From Candidatus Symbiothrix sp. (GTDB lineage Bacteria > Bacteroidota > Bacteroidia > Bacteroidales > Azobacteroidaceae): a stretch of DNA of 49,717 nt. The stretch is taken from NCBI GenBank assembly GCA_031272095.1, contig JAISUM010000079.1, positions 1 through 49,717 of the forward strand, given 5' to 3'. This document shows positions 16,011 to 25,471 of this stretch, piece by piece. The notes under the pieces were generated by a model that ran no database searches, was not told where the DNA came from, and saw only the letters and a list, made by a program, of their open reading frames with translations. The translations under genes and the position numbers were made by a program. Each line of letters starts with the position of its first letter. Position 1 is the first letter of the stretch.

Positions 16011-16363
16011 TAATCTTCAAGAAATTATTACAGCTCCACTGAATTTAAATGAATTCTTTTCATTGTAAATAAATTTTTAATTTGATACTTATACGCTTGC
16101 TTCTCATCAACAAGCGCGACAAAGATACTGCATCATTTTTATTTTTGTATGCAATTTTCGGGCGAAGTTGCTGAACGGGAGGGATAAGTGTGCTAAACGG
16201 GAAATGTTTTGTTGGGAAAATAAGGTAGAAATGAGGTTGAAAATGCCCTGTACCTGTCCCGTTAGGGACAAAATGTTGGTAGAAATTATGAAAATCAAGG
16301 TTCAGACAATCACCGCAATCAAAAAAAAATCATTCAAAATCACAGTTTGGACAAAAAAATGCT
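16011..16363. other. Intergenic region with a dispersed hairpin repeat
   Basis: Between the TlpA-like gene and sufB I see no credible gene. The region holds a TATCTTTG motif on the minus strand (16120-16127) without a good -33 partner, and the second copy of the TAAC-loop hairpin repeat (16255-16285). A short open frame at 16168-16380 runs through the repeat and looks non-coding. Confidence 0.6.
16255..16285 (-). repeat. TAAC-loop hairpin repeat (copy B)
   Basis: On the minus strand TTTCTACCAACAT is followed by TTTTGTCCC-TAAC-GGGACA. The same block with a different stem (ATGTGCC/GGCACAT) lies at 497-528. The two stems differ by a G-C to C-G swap on opposite arms. Confidence 0.7.
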
Positions 16364-16371
16364 TACCTTTG
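16364..16371 (+). promoter_or_regulatory. -7 promoter element of sufB
   Basis: TACCTTTG followed by CATCCC. A TTTG at 16346-16349 is too close (14 bp) to be a regular -33. The element lies inside the longest possible sufB reading frame and so favours the start at 16416. Confidence 0.65.
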
Positions 16372-16415
16372 CATCCCTAATAAATACAAATTCAAAAACG
16401 AATTCAAAAACGCAG

Positions 16416-17867
16416 ATGACAGACAATTCCCATACAATATTGGACGAATGGACAAATAAGGATTATGAATACGGTTTTTCGTCGAATATACATACTGATT
16501 TTATTCCTAAAGGATTAAACGAAAATATTGTGCGAATGATTTCCGAAAGGAAAGGCGAACCGGATTGGCTGCTCGATTTTCGTCTGAAAGCTTTTCGTTA
16601 TTGGCAAACGCTGGAAATGCCGACTTGGGCGCACCTTCGCATCCCGCCGATTGATTATCAGGATATTATCTATTATGCTGCGCCGAGAAAAAATGCCGAC
16701 ACTCCTGATAAAGCACCCAAAATCGACCCCGAATTAGAAAAGACTTTCGACAAGCTTGGCATTCCACTCCACGAACGCAACCAGCTGGCAGGGATGGCGG
16801 TGGATGCTGTGATGGACAGTGTTTCCGTCAAAACGACCTACAAAGACAACCTCGCCGAAAAAGGCATTATCTTTTGTTCGTTCAGCGAAGCCGTCAAAGA
16901 ACATCCCGATTTAGTGAAAAAATATTTGGGTAGCGTCGTTTCCTATCGCGACAATTTTTTTGCGGCGCTCAATTCGGCGGTGTTCAGCGACGGATCTTTT
17001 GTGTTTATTCCGAAAGGCGTGCGCTGCCCGATGGAACTTTCGACCTATTTTCGCATCAATGCCATGAAGACCGGACAATTTGAACGCACCCTGATTGTCG
17101 CCGAAGAAGACGCTTATGTCAGCTATCTCGAAGGCTGCACTGCCCCTATGCGCGACGAAAACCAACTGCATGCCGCTATCGTCGAAATTGTGGTGTCAGA
17201 CCACGCAGAAGTCAAATATTCGACCGTGCAAAACTGGTATCCGGGCGACAAAGAAGGAAAAGGCGGCATCTACAACTTTGTAACCAAACGCGGATTGTGT
17301 AAAGGCGAATACTCCAAACTGTTTTGGACACAAGTCGAAACAGGCTCTGCTATCACTTGGAAATATCCGTCTTGCATTTTGGCGGGCAACAATGCCATTG
17401 GTGAATTTTATTCGGTTGCCGTTACCAATAATTTTCAGCAAGCCGACACCGGCACAAAAATGATTCATATCGGCAAAAATACCCGCAGCCGAATTGTTTC
17501 AAAAGGCATTTCTGCCGGTAAAAGTCAAAACAGCTATCGCGGATTGGTGCGCATCAATCCCGATGCAGAGCAGGCTCGCAACCATTCGCAGTGCGACAGC
17601 CTGTTGCTGGGCAATAAATGCGGCGCACACACTTTCCCCTATATGGATATTCGCAACGAATCGGCGATCGTCGAACACGAGGCAACCACGTCAAAAATCA
17701 ATGAAGAACAACTGTTTTACTGCAATCAACGAGGCATTTCGACCGAAGAAGCGGTCAGCCTGATAGTGAACGGTTATGCCAAAGAAGTACTGAACAAACT
17801 CCCGATGGAATTTGCGGTCGAAGCGCAAAAGCTGCTGCAAATCAGTCTGGAAGGAAGTGTAGGGTAA
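16416..17867 (+). CDS. sufB: Fe-S cluster assembly scaffold protein SufB
   Basis: About 483 residues, a normal length for SufB. The start [21 protein letters not shown] is preferred because the promoter lies upstream of it within the longer open frame. Recognisable blocks are [58 protein letters not shown] and [16 protein letters not shown]. SufB receives sulfur and, with SufC and SufD, builds clusters in the cytoplasm. sufC and sufD do not follow: the next gene, 4 bp on, is tamL. They must lie elsewhere or be replaced. Confidence 0.96.
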   Translation: MTDNSHTILDEWTNKDYEYGFSSNIHTDFIPKGLNENIVRMISERKGEPDWLLDFRLKAFRYWQTLEMPTWAHLRIPPIDYQDIIYYAAPRKNADTPDKAPKIDPELEKTFDKLGIPLHERNQLAGMAVDAVMDSVSVKTTYKDNLAEKGIIFCSFSEAVKEHPDLVKKYLGSVVSYRDNFFAALNSAVFSDGSFVFIPKGVRCPMELSTYFRINAMKTGQFERTLIVAEEDAYVSYLEGCTAPMRDENQLHAAIVEIVVSDHAEVKYSTVQNWYPGDKEGKGGIYNFVTKRGLCKGEYSKLFWTQVETGSAITWKYPSCILAGNNAIGEFYSVAVTNNFQQADTGTKMIHIGKNTRSRIVSKGISAGKSQNSYRGLVRINPDAEQARNHSQCDSLLLGNKCGAHTFPYMDIRNESAIVEHEATTSKINEEQLFYCNQRGISTEEAVSLIVNGYAKEVLNKLPMEFAVEAQKLLQISLEGSVG

Positions 17868-17871
17868 GCGT

Positions 17872-20181
17872 ATGAAATACAAGTATTTGATCGGATTGAA
17901 CGTGTGTCTGCTGTTGGCGGGGCTGACTTCCTGCCAATCGACAAAATTTGTTCCGCAAGATAAATACCTGCTCGATAAAATCAGCATCGAATCCGACGTC
18001 CCCAACTATCCGGTGAGCCAAATCAGACCTTACCTCAAACAGCAGCCCAACCTGAAAATGTTCGGGCTGTTCAAATCGACGCTCTGGATCTATAATCTGT
18101 CGGGGAAAAAAGATACCGGATTCAATCGGTTCATCCGACGGCTGGGCGATGCGCCGATTATTTACGATCCTTACCTGCAAGATAAAACGGAAAACGAATT
18201 GCGCAAACTGTTCTTCAATATGGGCTATATCAACGTCGAAGTCAGTTCCGAAGCCTTTTCGCACGACAGAAAAATGAATCTTGTCTATCGGATTCAAGGC
18301 AATCAGCCCTATCGCATCCGCCATTATACGACCGATATTTCGGACACGACCATCAGGCAGGAAGTCTTTGGCGGCGCACAAAACGACCCGATGCGCACGA
18401 TTTCGGGCGAGACCTCGGTATTGCGCACTCCCGCCTTGCACGACAGCCTGCTGTTCGATCGCAATGCGCTGGACTATGAACGCGACCGCCTGACGACACT
18501 GCTGCACAATCGCGGCTATTACGCTTTTTCCAAAGACCGTATCATGTTCGACGCCGATACCGCTCTGAATGCCAATGCCGTCGATTTGACGATGCGCTTG
18601 CGCCCGCCCACCGATAGTCTGACCAAACTTTTCAACCGGCAATTTTATTATGACCGCGTAAAAATTTATTTGGATTATAACCCTATAGAAACGGTCTATA
18701 CGGCAAATGACAGCGTGAATTACAAAGGCTATACCATTGTCTATCAGCATAAAAAACCATCGCTACGTCCGGCAGTTTTGGCGGATAACTGTTTTATTGA
18801 GCCATCCGAATTGTTTTCCCGTCAGAACGAAGACCGAACTTATTCCGCATTTTCCAATATGCGGGCATTGAACAATATTCAGATACAATACGAACCAAAA
18901 TTGCGCAACGATTCCACGCTGTTAGACGCCTCTTTGTTGCTGATTCCGGCGAAAAAACAGTCGGTTTCCGTCTCCTTGGAAGGCACCAATACGGCGGGCG
19001 ATTTGGGTGCGGCAGCGGCAATCAATTATACGCACCGCAACCTGTTTCGCGGCTCGGAAACTTTCAACCTGCGCGTGCGAGGCGCTTACGAAGCGATGAG
19101 CAATTTTTCCAATCCTTATTTGGAATACGGCAGCGAAGCGTCGTTCCATGTGCCGAAATTTGTGTTGCCTTTTCTGCGCACTTCTGCCTTTCGCCGCTTG
19201 CGTCCTACGACGGAATTTGCATTGAGTTACAATTACCAGTCGCGACCGGAATACGACCGAACATTGTTGTCGGGCGGTTGGCGTTATCAGTGGCAGGGCA
19301 AAAATCAGTCGGCAGTCCGTCACCGTTTCGATTTGATCAATGTCGATTATGTCTATCTGCCTCGCAAAGACAGTACTTTTATGAATAAATTGCCCGTCAA
19401 CGCCCAATATTTCGGCTATACCGACCAGTTCATCGTCGGCATGAGCTATTCCTATTATTACAGCACCGCCGAATTTTTGAACAAACGCAGCAATGCCCAT
19501 TCGTGGCGCTGGTCGATCGAATCCGCCGGAAATGCCCTGTACGGCATCAGCAGATTGGCAGACAGAGAAAAAAACACACGCGGTGTCTATCAGCTGCTCA
19601 ATACGCCCTTCGCACAGTTCCTCAAAGGCGATTTCGATTTCACTTACAATGTGATCCTCGACCCGCGCAACTCTATCGTATGGCATATCGGCGGCGGCGT
19701 GGGCGTCCCTTACGGCAATTCGGAAATCCTGCCCTTTGAAAAACGGTATTATTCCGGTGGCGCCAACAGCGTGCGGGCTTGGTCGGTCAGAGAATTAGGA
19801 CCGGGAAGCTATCAGCCCAATGCATCTACCACCTTTTATCACCAGACCGGCGACATCAAATTAGACGCCAACCTCGAATATCGCAGCCATTTTATATGGA
19901 AATTGGAATTTGCAGCTTTCATCGATGCCGGAAATATCTGGACGATCAAAGGCTATGAAGGGCAGGAAAACGGACGGTTTCGTTTCGATTCGTTTTACAA
20001 AGAGATAGCGCTCGGCTACGGATTGGGCATTCGTTTCGATTTCGATTATTTTCTGATCCGTTTCGATTTTGCCGAAAAAGCCTACAACCCCGCCAAGCGC
20101 GGGAAAGACCGTTGGGCAATACTGCATCCCAATTTTGGAGAAAATTTCGCATGGCATATCGCCGTCGGTTATCCCTTCTAA
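17872..20181 (+). CDS. tamL: BamA/TamA-family outer-membrane lipoprotein (TamL-like)
   Basis: A 769-residue Omp85-family protein with a lipoprotein signal (lipobox LTSC, Cys21), as described for the lipidated TamA of Bacteroidota. Residues about 28-330 hold POTRA-type domains (DKISIESDVPNYPVSQIRPY, FFNMGYINVEVSSE, DVPNYPVSQ). The barrel follows from about 360, including the lid-loop type motif GGANSVRAWSVRELGPGSY near residue 631. It ends in a typical outer-membrane strand (WHIAVGYPF). It should insert or translocate outer-membrane components together with a TamB protein, which is not encoded in this window. Confidence 0.9.
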   Translation: MKYKYLIGLNVCLLLAGLTSCQSTKFVPQDKYLLDKISIESDVPNYPVSQIRPYLKQQPNLKMFGLFKSTLWIYNLSGKKDTGFNRFIRRLGDAPIIYDPYLQDKTENELRKLFFNMGYINVEVSSEAFSHDRKMNLVYRIQGNQPYRIRHYTTDISDTTIRQEVFGGAQNDPMRTISGETSVLRTPALHDSLLFDRNALDYERDRLTTLLHNRGYYAFSKDRIMFDADTALNANAVDLTMRLRPPTDSLTKLFNRQFYYDRVKIYLDYNPIETVYTANDSVNYKGYTIVYQHKKPSLRPAVLADNCFIEPSELFSRQNEDRTYSAFSNMRALNNIQIQYEPKLRNDSTLLDASLLLIPAKKQSVSVSLEGTNTAGDLGAAAAINYTHRNLFRGSETFNLRVRGAYEAMSNFSNPYLEYGSEASFHVPKFVLPFLRTSAFRRLRPTTEFALSYNYQSRPEYDRTLLSGGWRYQWQGKNQSAVRHRFDLINVDYVYLPRKDSTFMNKLPVNAQYFGYTDQFIVGMSYSYYYSTAEFLNKRSNAHSWRWSIESAGNALYGISRLADREKNTRGVYQLLNTPFAQFLKGDFDFTYNVILDPRNSIVWHIGGGVGVPYGNSEILPFEKRYYSGGANSVRAWSVRELGPGSYQPNASTTFYHQTGDIKLDANLEYRSHFIWKLEFAAFIDAGNIWTIKGYEGQENGRFRFDSFYKEIALGYGLGIRFDFDYFLIRFDFAEKAYNPAKRGKDRWAILHPNFGENFAWHIAVGYPF

Positions 20182-20262
20182 AAAAATAATAAATTGACTA
20201 AACATGAAACAAAGACAAGAAAAGTTTTCGGAAAATATTACCGTATCTAAAATAAAATCATT

Positions 20263-20270
20263 ATCTTTGC
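20263..20270 (+). promoter_or_regulatory. -7 promoter element before the first Skp gene
   Basis: TATCTTTG followed by CAGCC, 41 bp before the ATG. No clear -33 element is seen at 19-21 bp. Confidence 0.55.
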
Positions 20271-20311
20271 AGCCTTGAAATATGATTATCAACTCAATAA
20301 ATAATAGAGCA

Positions 20312-20836
20312 ATGAAAAAAATTATTTTATTCGGAACGATGATGTTGGTCGCCGCATGTGCCGCTTCCAACGTGTATGCGCAGAAATTTGCGCTGATTGA
20401 CATGGAATATATATTGAAAAATATTCCGGCGTATGAAATGGCAAACGACCAGTTGAACACCATTTCAAAAAAGTGGCAAAATGAAGTAGAAGCCCTGCAA
20501 CAGGAAGCCCAGAACTTGTATAAGACGTATCAAGCCGATGTCGTGTTTTTGTCGCCCGAAATGAAAACCAAACGCGAAGCGGAAATCGTCGCCAAAGAAC
20601 AGGCAGCCCAAGACCTGAAAAAGAAATACTTCGGGACAGACGGCGAACTGTTCAAAAAACGTGAAAGCCTGATCAAACCTATTCAAGATGAGATCTACAA
20701 CGCCGTTAAAGAGATCGCCACCGCACGCGGATATGCCGCCATCGTCGATCGCGCATCGGCAATGAGTATCATTTTTGCCTCGCCGCAAATAGATATCAGC
20801 AACGAAGTATTGACAAAACTCGGCTATGCAAAATGA
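20312..20836 (+). CDS. OmpH/Skp family periplasmic chaperone, first copy
   Basis: A 174-residue exported protein, with the start at MKKIILFGTMMLVAACAAS after the promoter (an ATG ten codons upstream is less likely). The signal peptide ends at NVYAQ. The mature part is the Skp pattern: FALIDMEYILKNIPAYEMA, a long charged coiled coil (EVEALQQEAQNLYKTYQADV, REAEIVAKEQAAQDLKKKYFG) and a closing strand with YAAIVDRASAMSIIFASPQ. Skp trimers hold unfolded outer-membrane proteins in the periplasm. Its place after tamL and before a second copy fits an outer-membrane biogenesis cluster. Confidence 0.92.
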   Translation: MKKIILFGTMMLVAACAASNVYAQKFALIDMEYILKNIPAYEMANDQLNTISKKWQNEVEALQQEAQNLYKTYQADVVFLSPEMKTKREAEIVAKEQAAQDLKKKYFGTDGELFKKRESLIKPIQDEIYNAVKEIATARGYAAIVDRASAMSIIFASPQIDISNEVLTKLGYAK

Positions 20837-20852
20837 TAATGCATGCAAAAAC

Positions 20853-20883
20853 TTGAATATTAACGATTTATTCACTACCTTTG
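20853..20883 (+). promoter_or_regulatory. Promoter of the second Skp gene
   Basis: TTG (20853-20855), a 20-bp spacer and TACCTTTG (20876-20883), followed by CACCCC. The second copy can therefore be transcribed separately from the first. Confidence 0.75.
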
Positions 20884-20925
20884 CACCCCGAAAATATAAA
20901 TTATTAAATTTAAAACAATAAACAA

Positions 20926-21420
20926 ATGTTGAAAAAATTGATTTTATCCGCGCTGATAGCGCTGCCTTTTGCCGCCTTTGCACAAGATAAGGTGGCTTAT
21001 GTTAATTCAGACACGCTGATGGCTTTGATGCCGGAATCCAAACTGTTGCAAGATTCCATCCAAAAAACACAGGAAGCGCAAAAAGCCTACATGTCCCGTC
21101 TTGAAGACGAGTATCAAAGCAAATACGAAGCCTTTATGCGTGAAGGCGACAAACTGCTTGAAACCATCAAAATCAGAAGAATGAATGAGTTGCAAAATTT
21201 AGAAAAAGACGCTGCCAACTATCAGCAGGAAGCACAGCAGGAATTGCAAAGACTGTACGAATCACTACTGATTCCTATCCAGCAGAAAGTACAGAAAGCC
21301 ATTCAGGATGTAGGCGCCGAAAACAACTTTGCCTACATTTTAGACAAACGAGTTTTCCTGTTTATCAATCCCAATGCCACCGATGCAACGCCATTGGTCA
21401 AACAAAAACTTGGTCTCTGA
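20926..21420 (+). CDS. OmpH/Skp family periplasmic chaperone, second copy
   Basis: A 164-residue exported protein: signal peptide ending FAAFAQ, then VAYVNSDTLMALMPESKLLQ, a coiled coil (residues about 48-120, YMSRLEDEYQSKYEAFMREG, LEKDAANYQQEAQQELQRLY) and the C-terminal AYILDKRVFLFIN strand. It is clearly related to the first copy but diverged. Paired Skp genes are common in Bacteroidales. murI follows and its likely start overlaps the 3' end of this gene. Confidence 0.92.
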   Translation: MLKKLILSALIALPFAAFAQDKVAYVNSDTLMALMPESKLLQDSIQKTQEAQKAYMSRLEDEYQSKYEAFMREGDKLLETIKIRRMNELQNLEKDAANYQQEAQQELQRLYESLLIPIQQKVQKAIQDVGAENNFAYILDKRVFLFINPNATDATPLVKQKLGL

Positions 21421-22243
21421 TCCACTCAAGCCTGTTGGAATATTCGATTCGGGATATGGCGGATTGACCATTTTAGAAAAAATCCGCGAACGATTGCCGC
21501 AATTCGATTATTTATATCTTGGAGATAATGCGCGTACCCCCTACGGTACGCGCTCTTTTGAGATTGTATATGAATTTACTTGGCAAGCCGTCCGAAAACT
21601 CTTCGATGAAGGATGCCCGCTCGTAATATTGGCGTGCAATACGGCTTCCGCCAAGGCTTTACGTACCATCCAACAGAAAAATCTACCGCAAACAGCACCC
21701 GACAATCGCGTATTGGGCGTCATCCGTCCGACAGTAGAAAATGTCGCCGTCCTCACCCGTAGCCGACACGTTGGCGTGGTAGGAACGCCCGGCACCATCC
21801 TCTCCGATTCTTATACTTTGGAAATTCATAAACTTTTTCCGGACATCACCGTTACCGGCGAGGCTTGCCCGATGTGGGTGCCATTGGTAGAAAATGCGGA
21901 ATACGACACCCCGGGCGCCGATTATTTTGTACGCAAACACTTGGATACTCTTTTCGCCAAAGATCCGCAAATAGACGTCGTCATACTTGGCTGCACACAT
22001 TATCCTCTGTTAATCAATAAGATACGGAAATATTTGCCCGACCATGTGCAAATTTTGTCGCAGGGAGAATATGTCGCCGACAGCCTTGCCGACTACCTGC
22101 AACGACATCCCGAAATGGAATCGCGCTGTACGAAAAACGCTACGGTTCGTTTTCTGACCACCGAAGCCGACGATAAATTTTCGACGATGGCAAGCATTTT
22201 TCTCGCCGGAAACATCGACGCACAACGCATCACGCTGGACTGA
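21374..22243 (+). CDS. murI: Glutamate racemase
   Basis: Up to 289 residues. It makes D-glutamate for peptidoglycan in the cytoplasm. The conserved start is PVGIFDSGYGGLT, with one catalytic cysteine in ILACNTASAKA and the second in VILGCTHYPLL; DNARTPYG is also present. The start is uncertain: ATG 21374 or 21383 would overlap the preceding gene by about 40-47 bp, and TTG 21410 would give a shorter N-terminus (VSDPLKPVGIF). The following methyltransferase begins 2 bp after the stop codon. Confidence 0.94.
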   Translation: MPPMQRHWSNKNLVSDPLKPVGIFDSGYGGLTILEKIRERLPQFDYLYLGDNARTPYGTRSFEIVYEFTWQAVRKLFDEGCPLVILACNTASAKALRTIQQKNLPQTAPDNRVLGVIRPTVENVAVLTRSRHVGVVGTPGTILSDSYTLEIHKLFPDITVTGEACPMWVPLVENAEYDTPGADYFVRKHLDTLFAKDPQIDVVILGCTHYPLLINKIRKYLPDHVQILSQGEYVADSLADYLQRHPEMESRCTKNATVRFLTTEADDKFSTMASIFLAGNIDAQRITLD

Positions 22244-22245
22244 TA

Positions 22246-23436
22246 ATGCTGAACGACGCCACGCAATCTTTCATCCGCCAACATCGTTTCGACGATCCGC
22301 AACGATTGGCGTTGCACACTAAAAATTTTGAAAATTCGGACATCGACCTGACCGCCGCATTGACACAAATAGCCGGTCGCCAACACATCCGCCGGAAATT
22401 GCCGTCGTGGTATGACTGCGACGACCTGCTCTATCCGCCGCGATTGTCGCTTGAACAATGTTCGTCGGAAACGACCGCTCGCCACAAAGCAGCATGTGTT
22501 TCAGGCACTTCGCTCGTCGATTTGACCGGCGGTTTTGGCGTAGATACGGCTTTCCTTGCACCTGATTTTTTTCATGTTGTCTATGTCGAAAAAGATCCGC
22601 ATTTGGCAGCAGTTGCGCAACATAATTTTGCCGTATTGGGCTTGAAAAATATCACGACACATTGCGGCGATTGCCTTGATTTTCTTCGCACGATGCCGTC
22701 GGTCGATTGCATTTATATGGATCCCGCCCGCAGAACGGCTGCCGGTAAAAAAGCGTTTCGGATAGAAGATTGCGAGCCTGATATTTTGAAAATGAGCGAC
22801 TTGTTGTTAGAAAAAGCAGCTCGTGTCGTAGTCAAACTCTCGCCTATGTTAGACATTGCCGCCGCTGAAAAAGCTTTGCCAAAGCTTGCCGAAATTCACA
22901 TTGTCAGCGTGGATAACGAATGTAAAGAATTGCTGCTGTTTTTGGAACGGAAGGCGCCTGAAAAATCGCCGTTTGTACGTTGCGTCAACTACCTGAAAAA
23001 TGCGTCGCAACCACAGTCATTTGGCTATTATCCAAAAGATTATCTTGCAGTCGGACAAGCTTTTGCGGCACAGCCACAGACCTATATTTATGAGCCGAAC
23101 AGCTCGTTGATGAAGGCGGCATGTTTTGCGCCCTTGTCTTTGCACTATGCACTCCAACCATTGCATCCCGACAGCCATTTATTGACTTCCGAACAGCTTG
23201 TTGCCGATTTTCCCGGACGCATTTTTCGGGTTGAAGCTGTTTTTTCGATGAGCAAAAACGACTTGAAAACGCATTTGTCCGACATGGCGCAGGCGAATAT
23301 CACAACGCGCAATTTTCCGCTGTCAGCCAACGAGTTACAGAAAAAACTCAAGCTGAAAGACGGCGGCACAAGCTATCTTTTGGCGACGACTTTATCTAAC
23401 GGTAAACACGTTTTGATCCGCGCTGCCAAAGTGTAG
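22246..23436 (+). CDS. Class I SAM-dependent methyltransferase with THUMP-like C-terminus
   Basis: A 396-residue protein. The Rossmann methyltransferase core begins near residue 88 with SLVDLTGGFGVDTAFLA (motif I), then VVYVEKDPHLAAVAQHNF and the catalytic-type motif IYMDPARR (near 160). The C-terminal part (about 300-396, FRVEAVFSMSKNDLK, KLKDGGTSYLLATTL) matches the THUMP-like domain that follows such methyltransferases in Bacteroidota. The substrate is probably an RNA base or a protein, but it is not established. The gene is coupled to murI and convergent with uvrB. Confidence 0.85.
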   Translation: MLNDATQSFIRQHRFDDPQRLALHTKNFENSDIDLTAALTQIAGRQHIRRKLPSWYDCDDLLYPPRLSLEQCSSETTARHKAACVSGTSLVDLTGGFGVDTAFLAPDFFHVVYVEKDPHLAAVAQHNFAVLGLKNITTHCGDCLDFLRTMPSVDCIYMDPARRTAAGKKAFRIEDCEPDILKMSDLLLEKAARVVVKLSPMLDIAAAEKALPKLAEIHIVSVDNECKELLLFLERKAPEKSPFVRCVNYLKNASQPQSFGYYPKDYLAVGQAFAAQPQTYIYEPNSSLMKAACFAPLSLHYALQPLHPDSHLLTSEQLVADFPGRIFRVEAVFSMSKNDLKTHLSDMAQANITTRNFPLSANELQKKLKLKDGGTSYLLATTLSNGKHVLIRAAKV

Positions 23437-23442
23437 CTGTTG

Positions 23443-25449
23443 TTATTTTTTCAACAGGGATTCCAATTTCAGCAATTCGTCGCGATATTGCGCCGCTTCC
23501 AAGAAATTCAGATGCTTGGCGGCATCCATCATCAGTTGTTTGGTGTGATTGATGGCTTTTTGCAATTCGGATTGCGTCATCATTTTAACGACCGGATCGG
23601 CGGCAACCGTCATCGTTGGTTCAGGCTCAATATACGCTTTTGGCGGCGCTTGTACCGACTGTATCAGTGTCGATTGTGTGGTTTTGTGGATTTGTTGGGG
23701 CGTGATGCCGTGTTCGGCATTGTAGAGCAACTGCTTTTCACGACGGCGATTGGTCTCGTCTATGGTTTTTTGCATGCTTTCGGTAATGGTGTCTGCATAG
23801 AAAATCACTTTGCCATTGATATTGCGGGCGGCGCGTCCGGCGGTTTGTGTCAAAGCGCGATGCGAGCGCAAAAAACCTTCTTTGTCGGCGTCTAATATGG
23901 CGACTAACGACACTTCGGGCAAGTCTAATCCTTCGCGCAAAAGATTCACGCCAATCAGAACGTCAAAAATGCCCTGCCGCAGTTTTTCCATGATTTCAAC
24001 CCGTTCTAAAGTTTCTACATCCGAATGAATATATGCCGTTTGAATCCCCGACCGAATCAAATAAGCGTTCAATTCTTCCGCCATACGTTTGGTCAGCGTG
24101 GTGATCAGCGTGCGCTCATGACGTTCGGTGCGCAGCTGAATTTCTTCCATCAAATCGTCGATCTGATTCAGACTCGGACGCACTTCGATCACCGGATCCA
24201 ACAAGCCGGTAGGACGCACAACTTGTTCTGTTACAACGCCTTCGCAGAGTTCCAACTCAAAATCTGCCGGCGTCGCGCTGACAAAGATTGTTTGCGGCGT
24301 CAGCGCTTCAAATTCATCGAAAGTCAGAGGACGATTGTCCATTGCCGCCGGTAAGCGAAATCCGTATTCCACCAAATTGATTTTGCGCGAATGGTCGCCG
24401 CCGTACATCGCCCGAATCTGTGGAATACTCACATGGCTTTCGTCTATTACCGTCAAAAAATCTTTCGGAAAATAATCTAACAGGCAATAGGGACGGGTGT
24501 TGGCTTTGCGTCCGTCCAAATAACGCGAATAATTTTCGATGCCGGAGCAGTAGCCGATCTCTTTGATCATCTCCAAATCGTAAGAAACCCGCTCGTAGAG
24601 CCGTTTTGCCTCCTGCGTTTTGCCTTCGGCATTGAACAGCTCAACCTGTTTTCCCAAGTCGAGCGTAATGTCATTGATCGCAGCATTGATCGCTTCTTGC
24701 GATGCCACAAACAGGTTGGCGGGATAGATATCGTAAGTATCAAAATGTTCGATCGTAACGCCGCTTTCCGGATCAAAAGTGCTGATTTCGTCAATGGTTT
24801 CGCCCCAGAAAACTACCCGCAAAGCCGAATCGCTGTAAGCCAAAAACACATCGACCGTATCACCCGTTACCCGAAATTTTCCCCGCGTAAACTCTAATTG
24901 TGTGCGCGAATAGAGCGATGCCGACAGCTGCAGTAGCAGTTTGTTGCGCTGTAAATTCATATTGCGTTGCAGATGAATCACCGTGTTTCCGAAATTCACG
25001 GGATTGCCCATACCATACAGGCACGACACCGACGACACAATGATCACATCGCGCCGTCCCGACAATAATGCCGACGTAGCCGAGAGGCGCAAGCGATCAA
25101 TTTCTTCATTGATCGACAAATCTTTTTCTATATAAGTATTTGTCGAAGGGATATAAGCTTCGGGCTGATAATAATCGTAATAAGAAACAAAATATTCCAC
25201 CGCATTGTGTGGGAAAAAGGCTTTGAACTCGCTGTAGAGTTGGGCGGCAAGCGTTTTGTTGTGGCTCACTATCAAAGTCGGTTTCGCGACTTCACGAATG
25301 ACATTGGCGATGGTAAATGTTTTTCCCGAACCGGTAACGCCCAGCAAGGTCTGATAGGGCAGGTTTTGCTTAATGCCTGCTACCAACTCGCGTATTGCCT
25401 GTGGCTGGTCGCCCGTCGGCTGATAGTCCGATACCAGTTCAAAATTCAT
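23443..25449 (-). CDS. uvrB: Excinuclease ABC subunit B
   Basis: A 668-residue protein of full length. Walker A GVTGSGKT (residues 37-44), the beta-hairpin YYDYYQPEAYIPSTNTYIEK used to probe DNA, Walker B VIDESHV, and helicase motifs V and VI (LREGLDLPEVSLV and QTAGRAARN) are all present. The C-terminal UVR motif (KAINHTKQLMMDAAKHLNFL) would bind UvrC. It verifies damage and hands DNA to UvrC in nucleotide excision repair. No other uvr gene is nearby. Confidence 0.97.
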   Translation of the reverse strand: MNFELVSDYQPTGDQPQAIRELVAGIKQNLPYQTLLGVTGSGKTFTIANVIREVAKPTLIVSHNKTLAAQLYSEFKAFFPHNAVEYFVSYYDYYQPEAYIPSTNTYIEKDLSINEEIDRLRLSATSALLSGRRDVIIVSSVSCLYGMGNPVNFGNTVIHLQRNMNLQRNKLLLQLSASLYSRTQLEFTRGKFRVTGDTVDVFLAYSDSALRVVFWGETIDEISTFDPESGVTIEHFDTYDIYPANLFVASQEAINAAINDITLDLGKQVELFNAEGKTQEAKRLYERVSYDLEMIKEIGYCSGIENYSRYLDGRKANTRPYCLLDYFPKDFLTVIDESHVSIPQIRAMYGGDHSRKINLVEYGFRLPAAMDNRPLTFDEFEALTPQTIFVSATPADFELELCEGVVTEQVVRPTGLLDPVIEVRPSLNQIDDLMEEIQLRTERHERTLITTLTKRMAEELNAYLIRSGIQTAYIHSDVETLERVEIMEKLRQGIFDVLIGVNLLREGLDLPEVSLVAILDADKEGFLRSHRALTQTAGRAARNINGKVIFYADTITESMQKTIDETNRRREKQLLYNAEHGITPQQIHKTTQSTLIQSVQAPPKAYIEPEPTMTVAADPVVKMMTQSELQKAINHTKQLMMDAAKHLNFLEAAQYRDELLKLESLLKK

Positions 25450-25471
25450 CGCATTATTTTATTAGCGCCGA

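Noticed and set aside
16168..16380. 70-codon open frame upstream of sufB
   Set aside because: It runs through the hairpin repeat and the sufB promoter and shows no protein family.
17842..18750. 302-codon minus-strand open frame opposite tamL
   Set aside because: It mirrors the POTRA-coding region and shows no recognisable protein family.
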